A DNA stretch of 64,000 nt, from positions 466,605 to 530,604 of the forward strand of contig JAHBTE010000001.1 in NCBI GenBank assembly GCA_019638675.1. The letters are read 5' to 3'. Source of the DNA: Fimbriimonadaceae bacterium. Lineage in GTDB: Bacteria; Armatimonadota; Fimbriimonadia; Fimbriimonadales; Fimbriimonadaceae. The notes below the pieces were generated by a model. That model was given only the letters and a program-made list of their open reading frames with translations, had not been told where the DNA came from and searched no databases. The position numbers were made by a program, and so were the translations under genes. Below, piece by piece: positions 8,851-17,371 of this stretch; positions within the stretch are counted from its first letter, which is position 1, and each line of letters starts with the position of its first letter.

Positions 8851-11634
8851 ATGAACCTGAAGGACACGCTTAATTTGCCTAATGCAGAGTTCTCCATCCC
8901 CATGAAGGCGAACTTGCCCCAGCTTGAGCCTGCTATGCAAGCTCATTGGGATTCTATTGGCATTTACGAAGTCATTCAGGAAGCACGCAAGGACGCGGAA
9001 TCGTTTGTTCTGCACGACGGCCCGCCGTACACAAACTCGCCTATTCATATCGGAACTGGGCTCAACAAAATCCTCAAAGATTTCATTATCAAATCTCATT
9101 CGATGATGGGATTCCGGGCACCGTACGTGCCGGGTTACGATAACCATGGCCTGCCGATCGAACAGGCGGTTATGAAAAAATTGGCTGACCAAAAGGTGGA
9201 TTACGATATCCCTATGCTCCGAAAGGCCTGCCGCGAGCACGCAGAGTACTTCAGCAACGTGCAGACCGAACAGTTCAAACGGCTGGGCGTTTTTGGAATG
9301 TGGGATAACTACTACACACCTATGCGACCAGCATACGGTGCGGAAATCGTTCGATGTTTCAAACGCTTGGTTGAAAACGGCTACATCTACCGAGGATTGC
9401 GGCCAGTTTTGTGGTCACCGACGTTCCGCACAGCTCTTGCGGATACGGAAATCGTTTACGACGAAAACCATGTTTCGACTTCTATCTTTGTCAAGTTCCC
9501 GTTAGTTGAAGACAAGAATGGTTTGTTCGCAGGCCTTGAAGATGTCGGTACGGTTATCTGGACGACGACTCCCTGGACAATCCCGGCAAACCTCGCCGTT
9601 GCTTACCACCCTGAGTTCACTTACGTAGTAGTGAAAACAGATCGTGGACATCTGGTTCTCCTTAAGGATTTGTTGGAGCGTACGCTCGAAAAATGTGGCC
9701 TCACAAACCACCAAACGGTTAAGGAATTCAAAGGCGCAGAAATTGAGGGCACACTTTTCAAACACCCGGTTTACGATCGGACTTCCTTGGCTGTACTCGC
9801 TGATTACGTAACCACAGAGGATGGAACGGGGGTTGTTCACACAGCGCCAGGCCATGGTCGGGAAGACTTTCAGACCGGGCAAAAGTACGGACTGCAAATC
9901 CTTTGCCCAGTTGATGAGCGTGGCGTACTGACTGAAGAAGCAGGCGAATTCGCAGGAATCCACTTCAAAAAGTGTGATGAGGTCGTTGTGAACCGACTTC
10001 AAGAACTAGGAACACTGCTTTTCACCGAGCCGTACAAACACAAATATCCGTTAGCCGAACGAGATAACCAGCCAGTGATTTTCCGCACCACTGAACAGTG
10101 GTTTATCGGCATCGATCTCCCATTCCATGCCGATCAAAACAAAACCTTACGACAGGCGATGCTGGAACAAATTCCGCAAGTGAGTTGGTTCCCGCAAACG
10201 GGCAAAGTACGGTTCACCAACATGATTGAAGGTCGTCCCGATTGGTGCATCTCGCGCCAGCGACCTTGGGGAATCGGAATCCCGATCTTTTACGGGAAGG
10301 ATTCTGGCAAACCCGTCCTTGATCCGGCGGCTATCGAGGCTGTTGCAAACCATATCACCGCAAACGGCTCTGACTCGTGGTACACAGACGAACCTTCAGC
10401 GATCTTACCAAATGCTTACAAGCATCCGGAAACGGGCGAAACTGAATTCGTAAAAGAAACCGATGTTTTTGACGTTTGGTTCGATTCGGCTTGTACGCAC
10501 ATTGCCGTATTGGAAGGAAATGTTGACCCACGCTGGAAAGAACATCTGCCCGCCGACGTTTTTGCCGAAGGAAGCGATCAGCACCGTGGATGGTTCAATA
10601 TTAGTATGGTGTTGGGAATGGCGGTCAGAGCGGAGCGACCGTTTAATGCTGTTGTCACCCACGGAATGATCACCGACGCAACTGGAGACAAGATGTCCAA
10701 ACGCAAAGGCAATACCATTGACCCGGTCGAAGCATCAAACACATACGGCGCAGATATTCTGCGCTATTGGGCCGCAAGCGTGAACTACCACAACGATGCG
10801 CCGGTCAGCGAAGAGCTTCTTAAAATCGCGGGCGAAAACTATCGTTCTATTCGTAATACCTTGCGCTTTTTGCTCGGAAACTTAGCTGATTACGATCCGG
10901 CTGACCCAGCTGATCTGAGCATCATTGACCGATGGGTGATGCAATCTACCGATCGATTAAGTGTCAAAGTGGCGGAGTTCCTGAAGGAGTACGAATTCAA
11001 CCAAGCACTGAGTGCAATTCACAATTTTTGTGTTAACGAGCTCAGCCGATTTTATTTAGATGCGATCAAGGATTCAATGTACGCTGATGGCACAAATTGG
11101 CCCTCTCGCCGAGGAGCACAGCAAGCGTGTCTGTACGTGTTAGATCGGCTAACGCTCCTGATATCTCCATTCCTAATCCACACCGCTGAGGAAACATACG
11201 CAAAGATTCCGCACATCAACCGCCTGCAATCAGTCCATTGCGACACTTTCCGTAAACCCGGAATTGTGTTTGACCAAACGGTTCAAGAACATGTGGATAC
11301 CTTACTCGCCGTACGTGGGCGAGCATTTATTGCGTGGGAGCAAGAAAAACAAGAACTAGGCTTGAAGAACTCTCAAGACGTGGAAATTCATTTGCCTCTC
11401 AGCCAAGATGAATACGATCAACTTGCCGCTTTTGGCGACCAATTAGCGAACCTTTTCAAAATGGCCGCAGTACATACGTTTGTTGGCGACAGCAAAATGG
11501 TATTCAAACCTTCTAGCTATCTAGAATGCGCAAGAAGCAGGGTTCGCCGGCCAGATGTGGAACTCGTATCGCTTGATGGCGAGCAAGTGCCGCTCTCTAA
11601 GCGTGACCGCAAGGTTTTAGGCATCGCCGAATGA
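8851..11634 (+). CDS. ileS: Isoleucyl-tRNA synthetase
   Basis: Charges tRNA-Ile with isoleucine. At 927 aa it has the usual bacterial length. The class I ATP-binding signature appears as HIGT at residues 66-69 (in place of HIGH) within DGPPYTNSPIHIGTGLNKIL, and the second signature as KMSKR at about 614. The editing domain (WTTTPWTIPANLAV) and WCISRQRPWGIGIP are present. The C-terminal zinc ribbon found in many bacterial IleRS is degenerate: only the first cysteine remains (LECARS, about 893) and no CxxC pair follows. Gene end and lspA start overlap by 4 bp (ATGA). The start has little SD and the leader contains hairpins. Confidence 0.95.
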   Translation: MNLKDTLNLPNAEFSIPMKANLPQLEPAMQAHWDSIGIYEVIQEARKDAESFVLHDGPPYTNSPIHIGTGLNKILKDFIIKSHSMMGFRAPYVPGYDNHGLPIEQAVMKKLADQKVDYDIPMLRKACREHAEYFSNVQTEQFKRLGVFGMWDNYYTPMRPAYGAEIVRCFKRLVENGYIYRGLRPVLWSPTFRTALADTEIVYDENHVSTSIFVKFPLVEDKNGLFAGLEDVGTVIWTTTPWTIPANLAVAYHPEFTYVVVKTDRGHLVLLKDLLERTLEKCGLTNHQTVKEFKGAEIEGTLFKHPVYDRTSLAVLADYVTTEDGTGVVHTAPGHGREDFQTGQKYGLQILCPVDERGVLTEEAGEFAGIHFKKCDEVVVNRLQELGTLLFTEPYKHKYPLAERDNQPVIFRTTEQWFIGIDLPFHADQNKTLRQAMLEQIPQVSWFPQTGKVRFTNMIEGRPDWCISRQRPWGIGIPIFYGKDSGKPVLDPAAIEAVANHITANGSDSWYTDEPSAILPNAYKHPETGETEFVKETDVFDVWFDSACTHIAVLEGNVDPRWKEHLPADVFAEGSDQHRGWFNISMVLGMAVRAERPFNAVVTHGMITDATGDKMSKRKGNTIDPVEASNTYGADILRYWAASVNYHNDAPVSEELLKIAGENYRSIRNTLRFLLGNLADYDPADPADLSIIDRWVMQSTDRLSVKVAEFLKEYEFNQALSAIHNFCVNELSRFYLDAIKDSMYADGTNWPSRRGAQQACLYVLDRLTLLISPFLIHTAEETYAKIPHINRLQSVHCDTFRKPGIVFDQTVQEHVDTLLAVRGRAFIAWEQEKQELGLKNSQDVEIHLPLSQDEYDQLAAFGDQLANLFKMAAVHTFVGDSKMVFKPSSYLECARSRVRRPDVELVSLDGEQVPLSKRDRKVLGIAE

Positions 11635-12176
11635 GCATCAATAAACCTCGCCTCATCAAGTTCCTCATCTGGGTTGCAGGATTGGTGGTTATCGACCAAT
11701 TGGTCAAACTTTGGGCACGCAATGCCGCCGATATGACCGAGGGGAGAACCTTTATGGTTCTGATTCCCAACATTTTTGAGTTCAAATTAGTGTTTAACGA
11801 AGGCATCGCGTTTGGAATGGCGCAAGGCGCGGGATTCATTCTCACACCGATCGCAATCGCCATCACTGGATACAGCATTTATCACGTTGCCAAAAAGAAG
11901 AATGATCCTCCTGGCGTTTTCAGTGCATTAGTTCTACTTGCTTCTGGTGCAATCGGAAACATGATTGACCGGTTGTTTATGGGTGGCAAAGTCACCGATA
12001 TGTTTTACGCCCGGTTCATCGATTTCCCCGTATTCAACGTTGCTGATATCTGCATCACCTTTGCCGGTGCTCTCATTGTGTTGCTAGCAATAAAAGATAC
12101 GTTCAGCAAACCAACTGATTCAACGCCCCCACTTGAGCCTAGCCCCTCTGAAACCCCAGAAGCCCCCTCGGAGTAG
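11631..12176 (+). CDS. lspA: Lipoprotein signal peptidase (signal peptidase II)
   Basis: Inner-membrane aspartyl protease that removes signal peptides from prolipoproteins after lipidation. It has four membrane segments in 181 aa and both catalytic Asp motifs: GNMIDRLFMGGKVTDMF and FPVFNVADICITFAGA. The C-terminal Pro/Ser/Glu tail (about 25 residues) is longer than usual and probably disordered. It starts inside the ileS stop (ATGA), so the pair is translationally coupled, an ileS-lspA arrangement common in bacteria. Its substrates would include the lipoproteins encoded elsewhere in this window. Confidence 0.95.
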   Translation: MSINKPRLIKFLIWVAGLVVIDQLVKLWARNAADMTEGRTFMVLIPNIFEFKLVFNEGIAFGMAQGAGFILTPIAIAITGYSIYHVAKKKNDPPGVFSALVLLASGAIGNMIDRLFMGGKVTDMFYARFIDFPVFNVADICITFAGALIVLLAIKDTFSKPTDSTPPLEPSPSETPEAPSE

Positions 12177-12211
12177 TTTCAAGTAGACCCTTAACAAAGG
12201 GAGTGACCGCA

Positions 12212-12571
12212 ATGAGAAGAATTCCATCCCCTGGAGCAGGTTTGGCCGTACTTGTAGCAGCAGCGGCTCTGCCTATTGTCATAAAAGCTTCAAAGCCTCT
12301 CGCTAAAAAAATCGGCGAAGGCATTGAGAAATTTGGACGTAAGCTAAAAGAAGCAACCGTTGAGGAAGAAACTAAGGCAGAACCGAAGATTCCTGATCCA
12401 CCAAAAGAATCTGCCGCGGCTACCAAGGAACCAAAGGTTCCCGATGCTCCAACAGAGCCAAAGGCAACAAAGGTTCGGCAAACCAAGCCTCGACCAAAAA
12501 CCACGCGAGCTAAGAAGACAGTGAAGTCAACGCCAACCAGCCGCAAACCCAAAAGCCCGCCAACCGAATAA
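12212..12571 (+). CDS. Small basic Lys/Pro/Thr-rich protein
   Basis: Unrecognised protein of 119 aa. The ATG at 12212 follows GGGAG by 8 bases; an in-frame GTG at 12203 is less likely. The N-terminus has a hydrophobic stretch (GLAVLVAAAALPIVIKA) that could be a membrane anchor. A basic amphipathic segment (KPLAKKIGEGIEKFGRKLK) and a long low-complexity tail of Lys, Pro, Ala and Thr follow, resembling disordered nucleic-acid- or membrane-binding tails. It begins 35 bp after lspA and is followed by a terminator, so it may be the last gene of the ileS-lspA operon. Confidence 0.55.
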   Translation: MRRIPSPGAGLAVLVAAAALPIVIKASKPLAKKIGEGIEKFGRKLKEATVEEETKAEPKIPDPPKESAAATKEPKVPDAPTEPKATKVRQTKPRPKTTRAKKTVKSTPTSRKPKSPPTE

Positions 12572-12607
12572 GAAAAGTGCCTGGGGGCACGAATCCCCGG
12601 GCACTTT
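12572..12607 (+). terminator. Rho-independent terminator
   Basis: AAAGTGCCTGGGG and CCCCGGGCACTTT form a 13-bp stem with one G-T wobble around an 8-nt loop, immediately after the stop of the small basic protein. The following T tract is short (TTTCATAT). Confidence 0.7.
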
Positions 12608-12741
12608 CATATATGTACGCGCTGTTTGTTCATGCTTTGCAGTTGAGCAAGTAGCACCTAGATTGATCGTACAATCAGCGACTCATCACTCAGTTTTAGT
12701 GGCTTAATCAGTCGAGATTCTTTGGTTCGGCTCAGGTCCCC

Positions 12742-12770
12742 TTGTGAATTCCCGGCGAACCTGCCATACT
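12742..12770 (+). promoter_or_regulatory. Putative tRNA-Val promoter
   Basis: TTGTGA (12742-12747) and CATACT (12765-12770) are separated by exactly 17 bp, and the -10 ends 11 bp before the tRNA. Each hexamer matches the sigma-70 consensus at 4 of 6 positions. No other element is recognised in the 170 bp between the terminator and the tRNA. Confidence 0.4.
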
Positions 12771-12781
12771 TCTAATCCCAC

Positions 12782-12856
12782 GCGCGGTTAGCTCAGCGGT
12801 AGAGCACTACAATGACACTGTAGGGGTCACAGGTTCAAATCCTGTACCGCGCACCA
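12782..12856 (+). tRNA. tRNA-Val (anticodon GAC)
   Basis: Full cloverleaf: acceptor GCGCGGT pairs with ACCGCGC, the D arm is GCTC..GAGC, the anticodon stem is CTACA/TGTAG around the loop ATGACAC (anticodon GAC), and the T arm is ACAGG-TTCAAAT-CCTGT. The discriminator is A and the CCA end is encoded. It stands alone, 29 bp before the next gene. Confidence 0.97.
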
Positions 12857-12885
12857 TTTTTCTCTAGTTTCTTCTACACTCAGAT

Positions 12886-13998
12886 ATGTCGCAAAAACTC
12901 TCCCGACGCTCACTGATTGCCGCTGGAGTCTCCGCTGGACTTGCCCCGCTCGCCAAATCTGAATTCACCACAAACATATTCATTCCGAAAGCCATCAATC
13001 CAGTCGTGATTTCGTCGGCCAACGGCAACAGCGTCAAAAACGGAGGCTCTGAAACCTGCGTACAAACCGCGTTCCGACTCATGACTAGCGGCACTGACAT
13101 TCTGGAGTCGCTCATCGCCGGAGTCAACATTGTGGAAAGCGATCCTGCCGATACCAGCGTGGGATACGGCGGTATCCCCAACGCTCACGGAGTTGTCCAA
13201 CTCGATTCGTGCTGTATGCACGGGCCGAAAAAGTGGGCGGGTGGAGTTGCCGCACTCGAAGGTGTGCGCAATCCTTCCAAAGTGGCGCACTTGGTTGCGA
13301 CATCCACCGACCATCATCTTTTGGTCGGAAAGGGAGCGCAAGATTTCGCCCGCAATATGGGTTTTGAAATCGAAGCCGACCTCAACACGGAGCGATCCCG
13401 AAAAGTTTGGCTCGAATGGCTCCGACGAACTGATCCAGAACATTATCTCGACCCTTCCAAGCGGCATAGCCCGCCACCCACCGCAAAATCAGGAATGGAG
13501 GCCACTTTAGCGATGGCTCAAGAAGGCTGGCTTGATCCGGAGCACGTTTGGGGAACTATCAATTGCAATGGCATCAACGCCAACGGCGATATCGCCGGAG
13601 TTACCACCACCAGCGGGCTTGCCTTCAAGATTCCGGGGCGGGTGGGTGATTCCCCAATTCTCGGAGCCGGACTCTACGTTGCTAACGAAGCTGGAGCGGC
13701 TGGTTCAACCGGACGCGGCGAAGCCAACCTTTTCAACCTCTGCTCGTATCTCATCGTTGAAGAACTCCGCCGAGGAGCGCATCCTAAAGATGCAGGGCTA
13801 GCCGCTCTCAAACGAGTCGCAGTTAATACCATCGAACCGCGCCTCCTCAACGAACGAGGACGCCCTAACTTCGGGCTGAACTTCTACATTCTCGATAAGC
13901 AAGGTCGCCACGCGGGAGTCGCATTTACACCCAGCCGCTACGCGGTCTGCGATGCAAACGGGCCGAGAACAGAGAACTCCGAGCCGCTTTACCAATAA
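12886..13998 (+). CDS. N4-(beta-N-acetylglucosaminyl)-L-asparaginase family hydrolase
   Basis: An N-terminal-nucleophile hydrolase of the glycosylasparaginase (asparaginase T2) family, made as a precursor that cuts itself to expose a Thr nucleophile. The likely nucleophile is Thr224 in VWGTINCNGINANGDIAG. The substrate-binding block SGLAFKIPGRVGDSPILGAG and TGRGE follow as expected. Glycosylasparaginases usually have Asp before the Thr; here it is Gly, as in plant-type isoaspartyl hydrolases. The N-terminus (SRRSLIAAGVSAGLAPLAKS) resembles a Tat signal, so the enzyme may be exported folded. It probably deglycosylates Asn-linked glycopeptides. It is monocistronic and followed by a terminator. 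Confidence 0.85.
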   Translation: MSQKLSRRSLIAAGVSAGLAPLAKSEFTTNIFIPKAINPVVISSANGNSVKNGGSETCVQTAFRLMTSGTDILESLIAGVNIVESDPADTSVGYGGIPNAHGVVQLDSCCMHGPKKWAGGVAALEGVRNPSKVAHLVATSTDHHLLVGKGAQDFARNMGFEIEADLNTERSRKVWLEWLRRTDPEHYLDPSKRHSPPPTAKSGMEATLAMAQEGWLDPEHVWGTINCNGINANGDIAGVTTTSGLAFKIPGRVGDSPILGAGLYVANEAGAAGSTGRGEANLFNLCSYLIVEELRRGAHPKDAGLAALKRVAVNTIEPRLLNERGRPNFGLNFYILDKQGRHAGVAFTPSRYAVCDANGPRTENSEPLYQ

Positions 13999-13999
13999 A

Positions 14000-14029
14000 A
14001 AACAGGCGGATCAAATGATCCGCCTGTTT
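14000..14029. terminator. Bidirectional terminator
   Basis: AAACAGGCGGATCA and TGATCCGCCTGTTT form a near-continuous 14-bp inverted repeat between the convergent hydrolase and YHS protein genes, with an A run on the left and T residues on the right. Confidence 0.85.
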
Positions 14030-14046
14030 AGTGAGCTAAAAGATAA

Positions 14047-14637
14047 TTAGCCTTTGGGTTCAGTTGCGATGCCAGGAGTCTTAATATGATCCTTGGCGTT
14101 GCCGACGTACTTCGCCGGATCAGCTTTCAGTTTGCCGACGCATCCGGTGCAGCAGGTGTAGTAGCGGACTTCTTTGTAGTCCACGTAGCTGGCGGCAGAA
14201 GAATAATTTTCGATTTCTTCACCCGCAACCGCGCAGTAAAGAGCTTCTTTCTTTGGCATGGTGCCGTATTTGGCTGGCTCTTTATCGAACGTATCCTTGT
14301 TGGCCTTGCTGGAAAAGTGGAACCTCACGCCTTTGTAGTCGCTGGTTTCGGCGATGATCGCCGGGGATTTCAACCGCATGCCAGTGACCGGGTCAAACAT
14401 AAAGTCGCCCGCGACTTTCTTGGCCTTCGCTTGAGTTTCCAAGAACTTAGCCGGGGACTTCGCAAAATTCGTATCGCATCCGCCACAGCAGAAGAAATAA
14501 CGCGCGCCGTTGTAATCGTGGTACGCCGCCGTCGAAAGATCAGCGATTTTGGAGCCCATTACAGGGCAGACCATGTCATCCGCCGCCATGCTCGGCGCGG
14601 TCACGGCAATGGCAATCAAGGTGGTGAGAGTCAACAT
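14047..14637 (-). CDS. Secreted triple YHS/TRASH-like metal-binding protein
   Basis: Exported 196-aa protein with a short signal peptide (TLTTLIAIAVTAPSMAA). Three related units follow: CPVMGSKI...YFFCCGGCDTNF, DPVTGMRLK...FHFSSKANKDTF and YCAVAGEEI...YYTCCTGCVGKL. Each ends with a DPAKY/SPAKF/EPAKY helix, the pattern of YHS/TRASH domains that bind copper or other soft metals through cysteines. The middle unit has lost its cysteines (Asp and Ser in their place) and is probably structural. A role in periplasmic metal handling is likely but not shown. No transporter or metal regulator is adjacent. It is divergent from ilvC. Confidence 0.75.
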   Translation of the reverse strand: MLTLTTLIAIAVTAPSMAADDMVCPVMGSKIADLSTAAYHDYNGARYFFCCGGCDTNFAKSPAKFLETQAKAKKVAGDFMFDPVTGMRLKSPAIIAETSDYKGVRFHFSSKANKDTFDKEPAKYGTMPKKEALYCAVAGEEIENYSSAASYVDYKEVRYYTCCTGCVGKLKADPAKYVGNAKDHIKTPGIATEPKG

Positions 14638-14723
14638 CGTTCTTTCTATTGTAATGCTTTTTAGATTGAAAGCGTTCGGTGTCCTAATTCTGGCCCGTGA
14701 TTCCCGCCATGATGGAGTTTGAG

Positions 14724-15722
14724 ATGGCGGACTTCCTTTTCACCCAAGACGTGAACCCAGAGATCATCAAAAGCAAGCGCGTGGCGATCATCGGGTACGG
14801 ATCGCAGGGGCATTCCCACGCCCTTAACCTGCGCGATTCGGGAGTGAATGTCATCGTCGGGCTCCACGAAACCAGCCAATCCATCGCAAAAGCCCAGGAG
14901 CAGGGGTTCGCTGTTCTCACGACTTGCCAAGCCGTGCGCGAAGCCGATGTGATTATGATGTGCACGCCGGACGTGCCGATGGCGCGTATCTACGCCGAAG
15001 ATGTCGCCCCTTATCTGCGCGAGGGTCAGGCTCTGCTTTTTGCCCACGGGTTCAACATCCGGTACAAGACCATTTCCCCGCCGGAGTTCATTGATGTCGC
15101 GATGGTTTCTCCCAAAGGGCCGGGGCCAGGTTTGCGGGCCGAATATCTTGATGGTCGTGGATTGCCCGCCTTGTTCGCGGTTCACCAAGATGCCACCGGC
15201 AACGCGGAACAAATCGCGCTCAGCTACGCCTGGGGGATCGGATCAGCCAGGGCGGGACTACTGAAAACCACATTCCAGGAAGAAACCGAAACCGACCTTT
15301 TTGGCGAACAGGCGGTTTTGTGCGGCGGGATTCCTGCCCTCATCGCCGCCGGAGCTCAGACCCTGATTGATGCTGGCTACACACCCGAAGTCGCCTATTT
15401 TGAGTGCCTTCACGAAACGCGCCTGATCGTGGATTTGCTTTATCGGGGCGGGCTAACCCACATGAACCGAATGATTTCCGAAACCGCCGAGTGGGGTGGC
15501 TACCTCGCCGGTCAGCGGCTGGTGACCGACGAAACTCGCGCCGAAATGAAGAAGATTTTGAGCGAAATCCAATCGGGAGAATTCGCCAAAGAGTGGATCG
15601 CAGAAAACGAATCGGGGCAGAAACGGATGGCCGAATTCCGCGCCGCTACGCCAGAACTTCCGGTCGAGAAAACGGGCCGCGAACTCCGCCGCGTGATTCC
15701 GGTGATTGACGATGTGGGGTAA
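14724..15722 (+). CDS. ilvC: Ketol-acid reductoisomerase (class I)
   Basis: Second common step of valine/isoleucine (and leucine) synthesis: isomerisation and NAD(P)H reduction of acetolactate and acetohydroxybutyrate. The 332-aa length fits class I enzymes. Rossmann motif GYGSQGHSHALNLRDSG, then SPKGPGPGLR and the metal-binding helical domain with EETETDLFGEQAVLCGG and YFECLHETRLIVDL. In the cofactor phosphate loop the usual GLR-x-GSxS reads GLHETSQS (Arg to His), so cofactor preference may differ. The ATG at 14724 has GGAG 6 bases upstream; earlier in-frame starts at 14697-14712 lack this. No ilvB/ilvN or leu genes are in the window. The end overlaps the next gene by 11 bp. Confidence 0.95.
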   Translation: MADFLFTQDVNPEIIKSKRVAIIGYGSQGHSHALNLRDSGVNVIVGLHETSQSIAKAQEQGFAVLTTCQAVREADVIMMCTPDVPMARIYAEDVAPYLREGQALLFAHGFNIRYKTISPPEFIDVAMVSPKGPGPGLRAEYLDGRGLPALFAVHQDATGNAEQIALSYAWGIGSARAGLLKTTFQEETETDLFGEQAVLCGGIPALIAAGAQTLIDAGYTPEVAYFECLHETRLIVDLLYRGGLTHMNRMISETAEWGGYLAGQRLVTDETRAEMKKILSEIQSGEFAKEWIAENESGQKRMAEFRAATPELPVEKTGRELRRVIPVIDDVG

Positions 15723-16356
15723 GTCTTTACAAAAGCAGTTCGCCGAGCAATGGGAGCACGAGCAAAAATGTGTTTTCATAGACTTCAGAACACATGATGA
15801 AGAGGATCTTGCGACATGGGATTACAGTCGGAGAGCCATGTATCTCATCAATGAAGATGCGCTACCTCCCTACTGCCTGGATAAAAACGTATGGAGTCGT
15901 TCTATGTCCGAAGAGTTGCAAACCAGCCTTGGTTACTCTGATATGGCTCCCCAGTTAGAAGTTGTTCAGTCAAGCCCGGGCCAAATCGTCCGGGCCTGGA
16001 ACTCATGTGAGTACTCTTGGAACGAATTAGTCGACGGTCTAAAAGCACACCTTGCGCCAGGAGACGTGATGATTGGCTATTCCCCCAACTTGCAACTTTG
16101 TGATGCTTTCTTCGGTCAATTAAAACTTCTTGGCTACGACGTTTCTGACTGGCCCGGGTTTTCAGTTAGTGGAATCTGCAATTGTGGCTATGATCCTGAA
16201 GAAAAGATTGAAATCAAAAAAGCGTTCGGTCATTTGCTGACCGACCGTCACCTATTTATAGATGCGGATTCTGCGGTTGCCTTTGCTCTGAATTGTGATG
16301 AGAGAGTCAGTGAGCATGCTCAATTTCGTGTCAATGCGATCTACCAGTTAGCCTAG
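15712..16356 (+). CDS. Hypothetical protein
   Basis: Unrecognised soluble protein of 214 aa, starting at an ATG 11 bp inside ilvC (an in-frame TTG lies 6 bp earlier). It is rich in Trp, Tyr, Asp and Cys, with no signal peptide or membrane segment. Segments such as HLAPGDVMIGYSPNLQLCDAFFGQLKLLGYDVSDWPGF suggest an alpha/beta fold but no motif is identifiable. Composition is AT-richer than ilvC. It is convergent with another unrecognised gene (16421-17311), separated by 64 bp. It is translationally linked to ilvC by position, but a functional link is not evident. Confidence 0.6.
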   Translation: MWGKSLQKQFAEQWEHEQKCVFIDFRTHDEEDLATWDYSRRAMYLINEDALPPYCLDKNVWSRSMSEELQTSLGYSDMAPQLEVVQSSPGQIVRAWNSCEYSWNELVDGLKAHLAPGDVMIGYSPNLQLCDAFFGQLKLLGYDVSDWPGFSVSGICNCGYDPEEKIEIKKAFGHLLTDRHLFIDADSAVAFALNCDERVSEHAQFRVNAIYQLA

Positions 16357-16420
16357 AAGTTAGGCAACTTCCGTGTTTGTAATGACCCCCGCCGCGTGAT
16401 TAATGATATGGCTGACTCTC

Positions 16421-17311
16421 CTAGCTTGAATAATTTCGCCTAGTGTCTTCGTCAGTCCAAATTGGGAGTTGCGGTCTGGCTTCCAGTTCTTTTGTTAATT
16501 CAGGCCGATATCTGCTGATCATCCAATCGAGCTGACGAATTGCGAACGCTTCTGAGCTGTGCTTATCCATGCTGGGTAAATCATAATTTTGGTCTATTAA
16601 CTTCCGCAATTCAAAAAACGCAATCGCATGATCAGAGCCCAACATCCCTGAAAAATCGTGCCGGAAATGACTGATCACATCAAACACGTATTCGGAATCC
16701 AGAAGCTTCGATAAGTGCGAGGTACTTCCTACATTTACGGTAATACAGGATTGAAAAAGCTCGGTGGCATCATAGCTAAACTTAAGTACATACTTGTCGG
16801 CCAGTTCCTGGTTTGGATTGAATCGAATGCCCTTTGCGTATTTTTGATCGCATGATTCAAGAAACTTCCTATTTGAAAGCCAATCGACTAATGAAAGTTC
16901 CTGGGCGAATAAGCCAATTTCTACTTTAGCAATCCGCTCCACTTCATCGTATCCGCCATATGCAAAGTCGAGTGGCCCACTATGACTTTCAAGCATAAAT
17001 GAATACCAATTGCGAATATTAATAATTGCCTCAGCTGCCTGTGTTTCATCTAGTTGAATCTGCCCAGTAGGAATTCGTGTCACGGAAGATTCCGACAACG
17101 TGACTCCCAATGTGACATCTGATGATGGTTGATACGAACGGATTTGGCAGTCAACTTCTAAAACGCAATGGATCAGATTCGGAGTATCAATCCGAATTTT
17201 TCCATCTTGGATCAATCCCATTAACTCATATCGAAAAGGTAAATAGTCTTGCGGATTCGGGCGTTTCCCGAATTTCACTAGCTTTGCAATAACATTCTCG
17301 TTTGTTATCAT
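16421..17311 (-). CDS. Hypothetical protein
   Basis: Unrecognised protein of 296 aa. An open frame extends upstream to 17551, but that part is antisense to the phosphodiesterase gene and I reject it. Two ATGs at 17317 and 17311 are near TTAGGG; the 17311 start gives the better 6-base spacing. The sequence is polar and mixed alpha/beta (for example TPNLIHCVLEVDCQIRSYQP; FDVISHFRHDFSGMLGSDHA) with no signal peptide, membrane segment or catalytic motif recognised. The AT-rich composition resembles its convergent neighbour at 15712, and the two may have arrived together. The function is unknown. Confidence 0.6.
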   Translation of the reverse strand: MITNENVIAKLVKFGKRPNPQDYLPFRYELMGLIQDGKIRIDTPNLIHCVLEVDCQIRSYQPSSDVTLGVTLSESSVTRIPTGQIQLDETQAAEAIINIRNWYSFMLESHSGPLDFAYGGYDEVERIAKVEIGLFAQELSLVDWLSNRKFLESCDQKYAKGIRFNPNQELADKYVLKFSYDATELFQSCITVNVGSTSHLSKLLDSEYVFDVISHFRHDFSGMLGSDHAIAFFELRKLIDQNYDLPSMDKHSSEAFAIRQLDWMISRYRPELTKELEARPQLPIWTDEDTRRNYSS

Positions 17312-17371
17312 CAACATCCCTAACAGCCTGAGTTTATCACTGCTCAGGACGAGCCATGGTAAAACCTGTAT

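Noticed and set aside
9046-9060. HIGT instead of HIGH in IleRS as evidence of inactivation
   Set aside because: The rest of the active site is intact and variants at the last position of this motif are, to my knowledge, found in functional class I enzymes.
15712-17311. Convergent unknown pair as a toxin-antitoxin module
   Set aside because: The genes are convergent, not co-directional, both proteins are large for such a role, and no toxin motif is seen.
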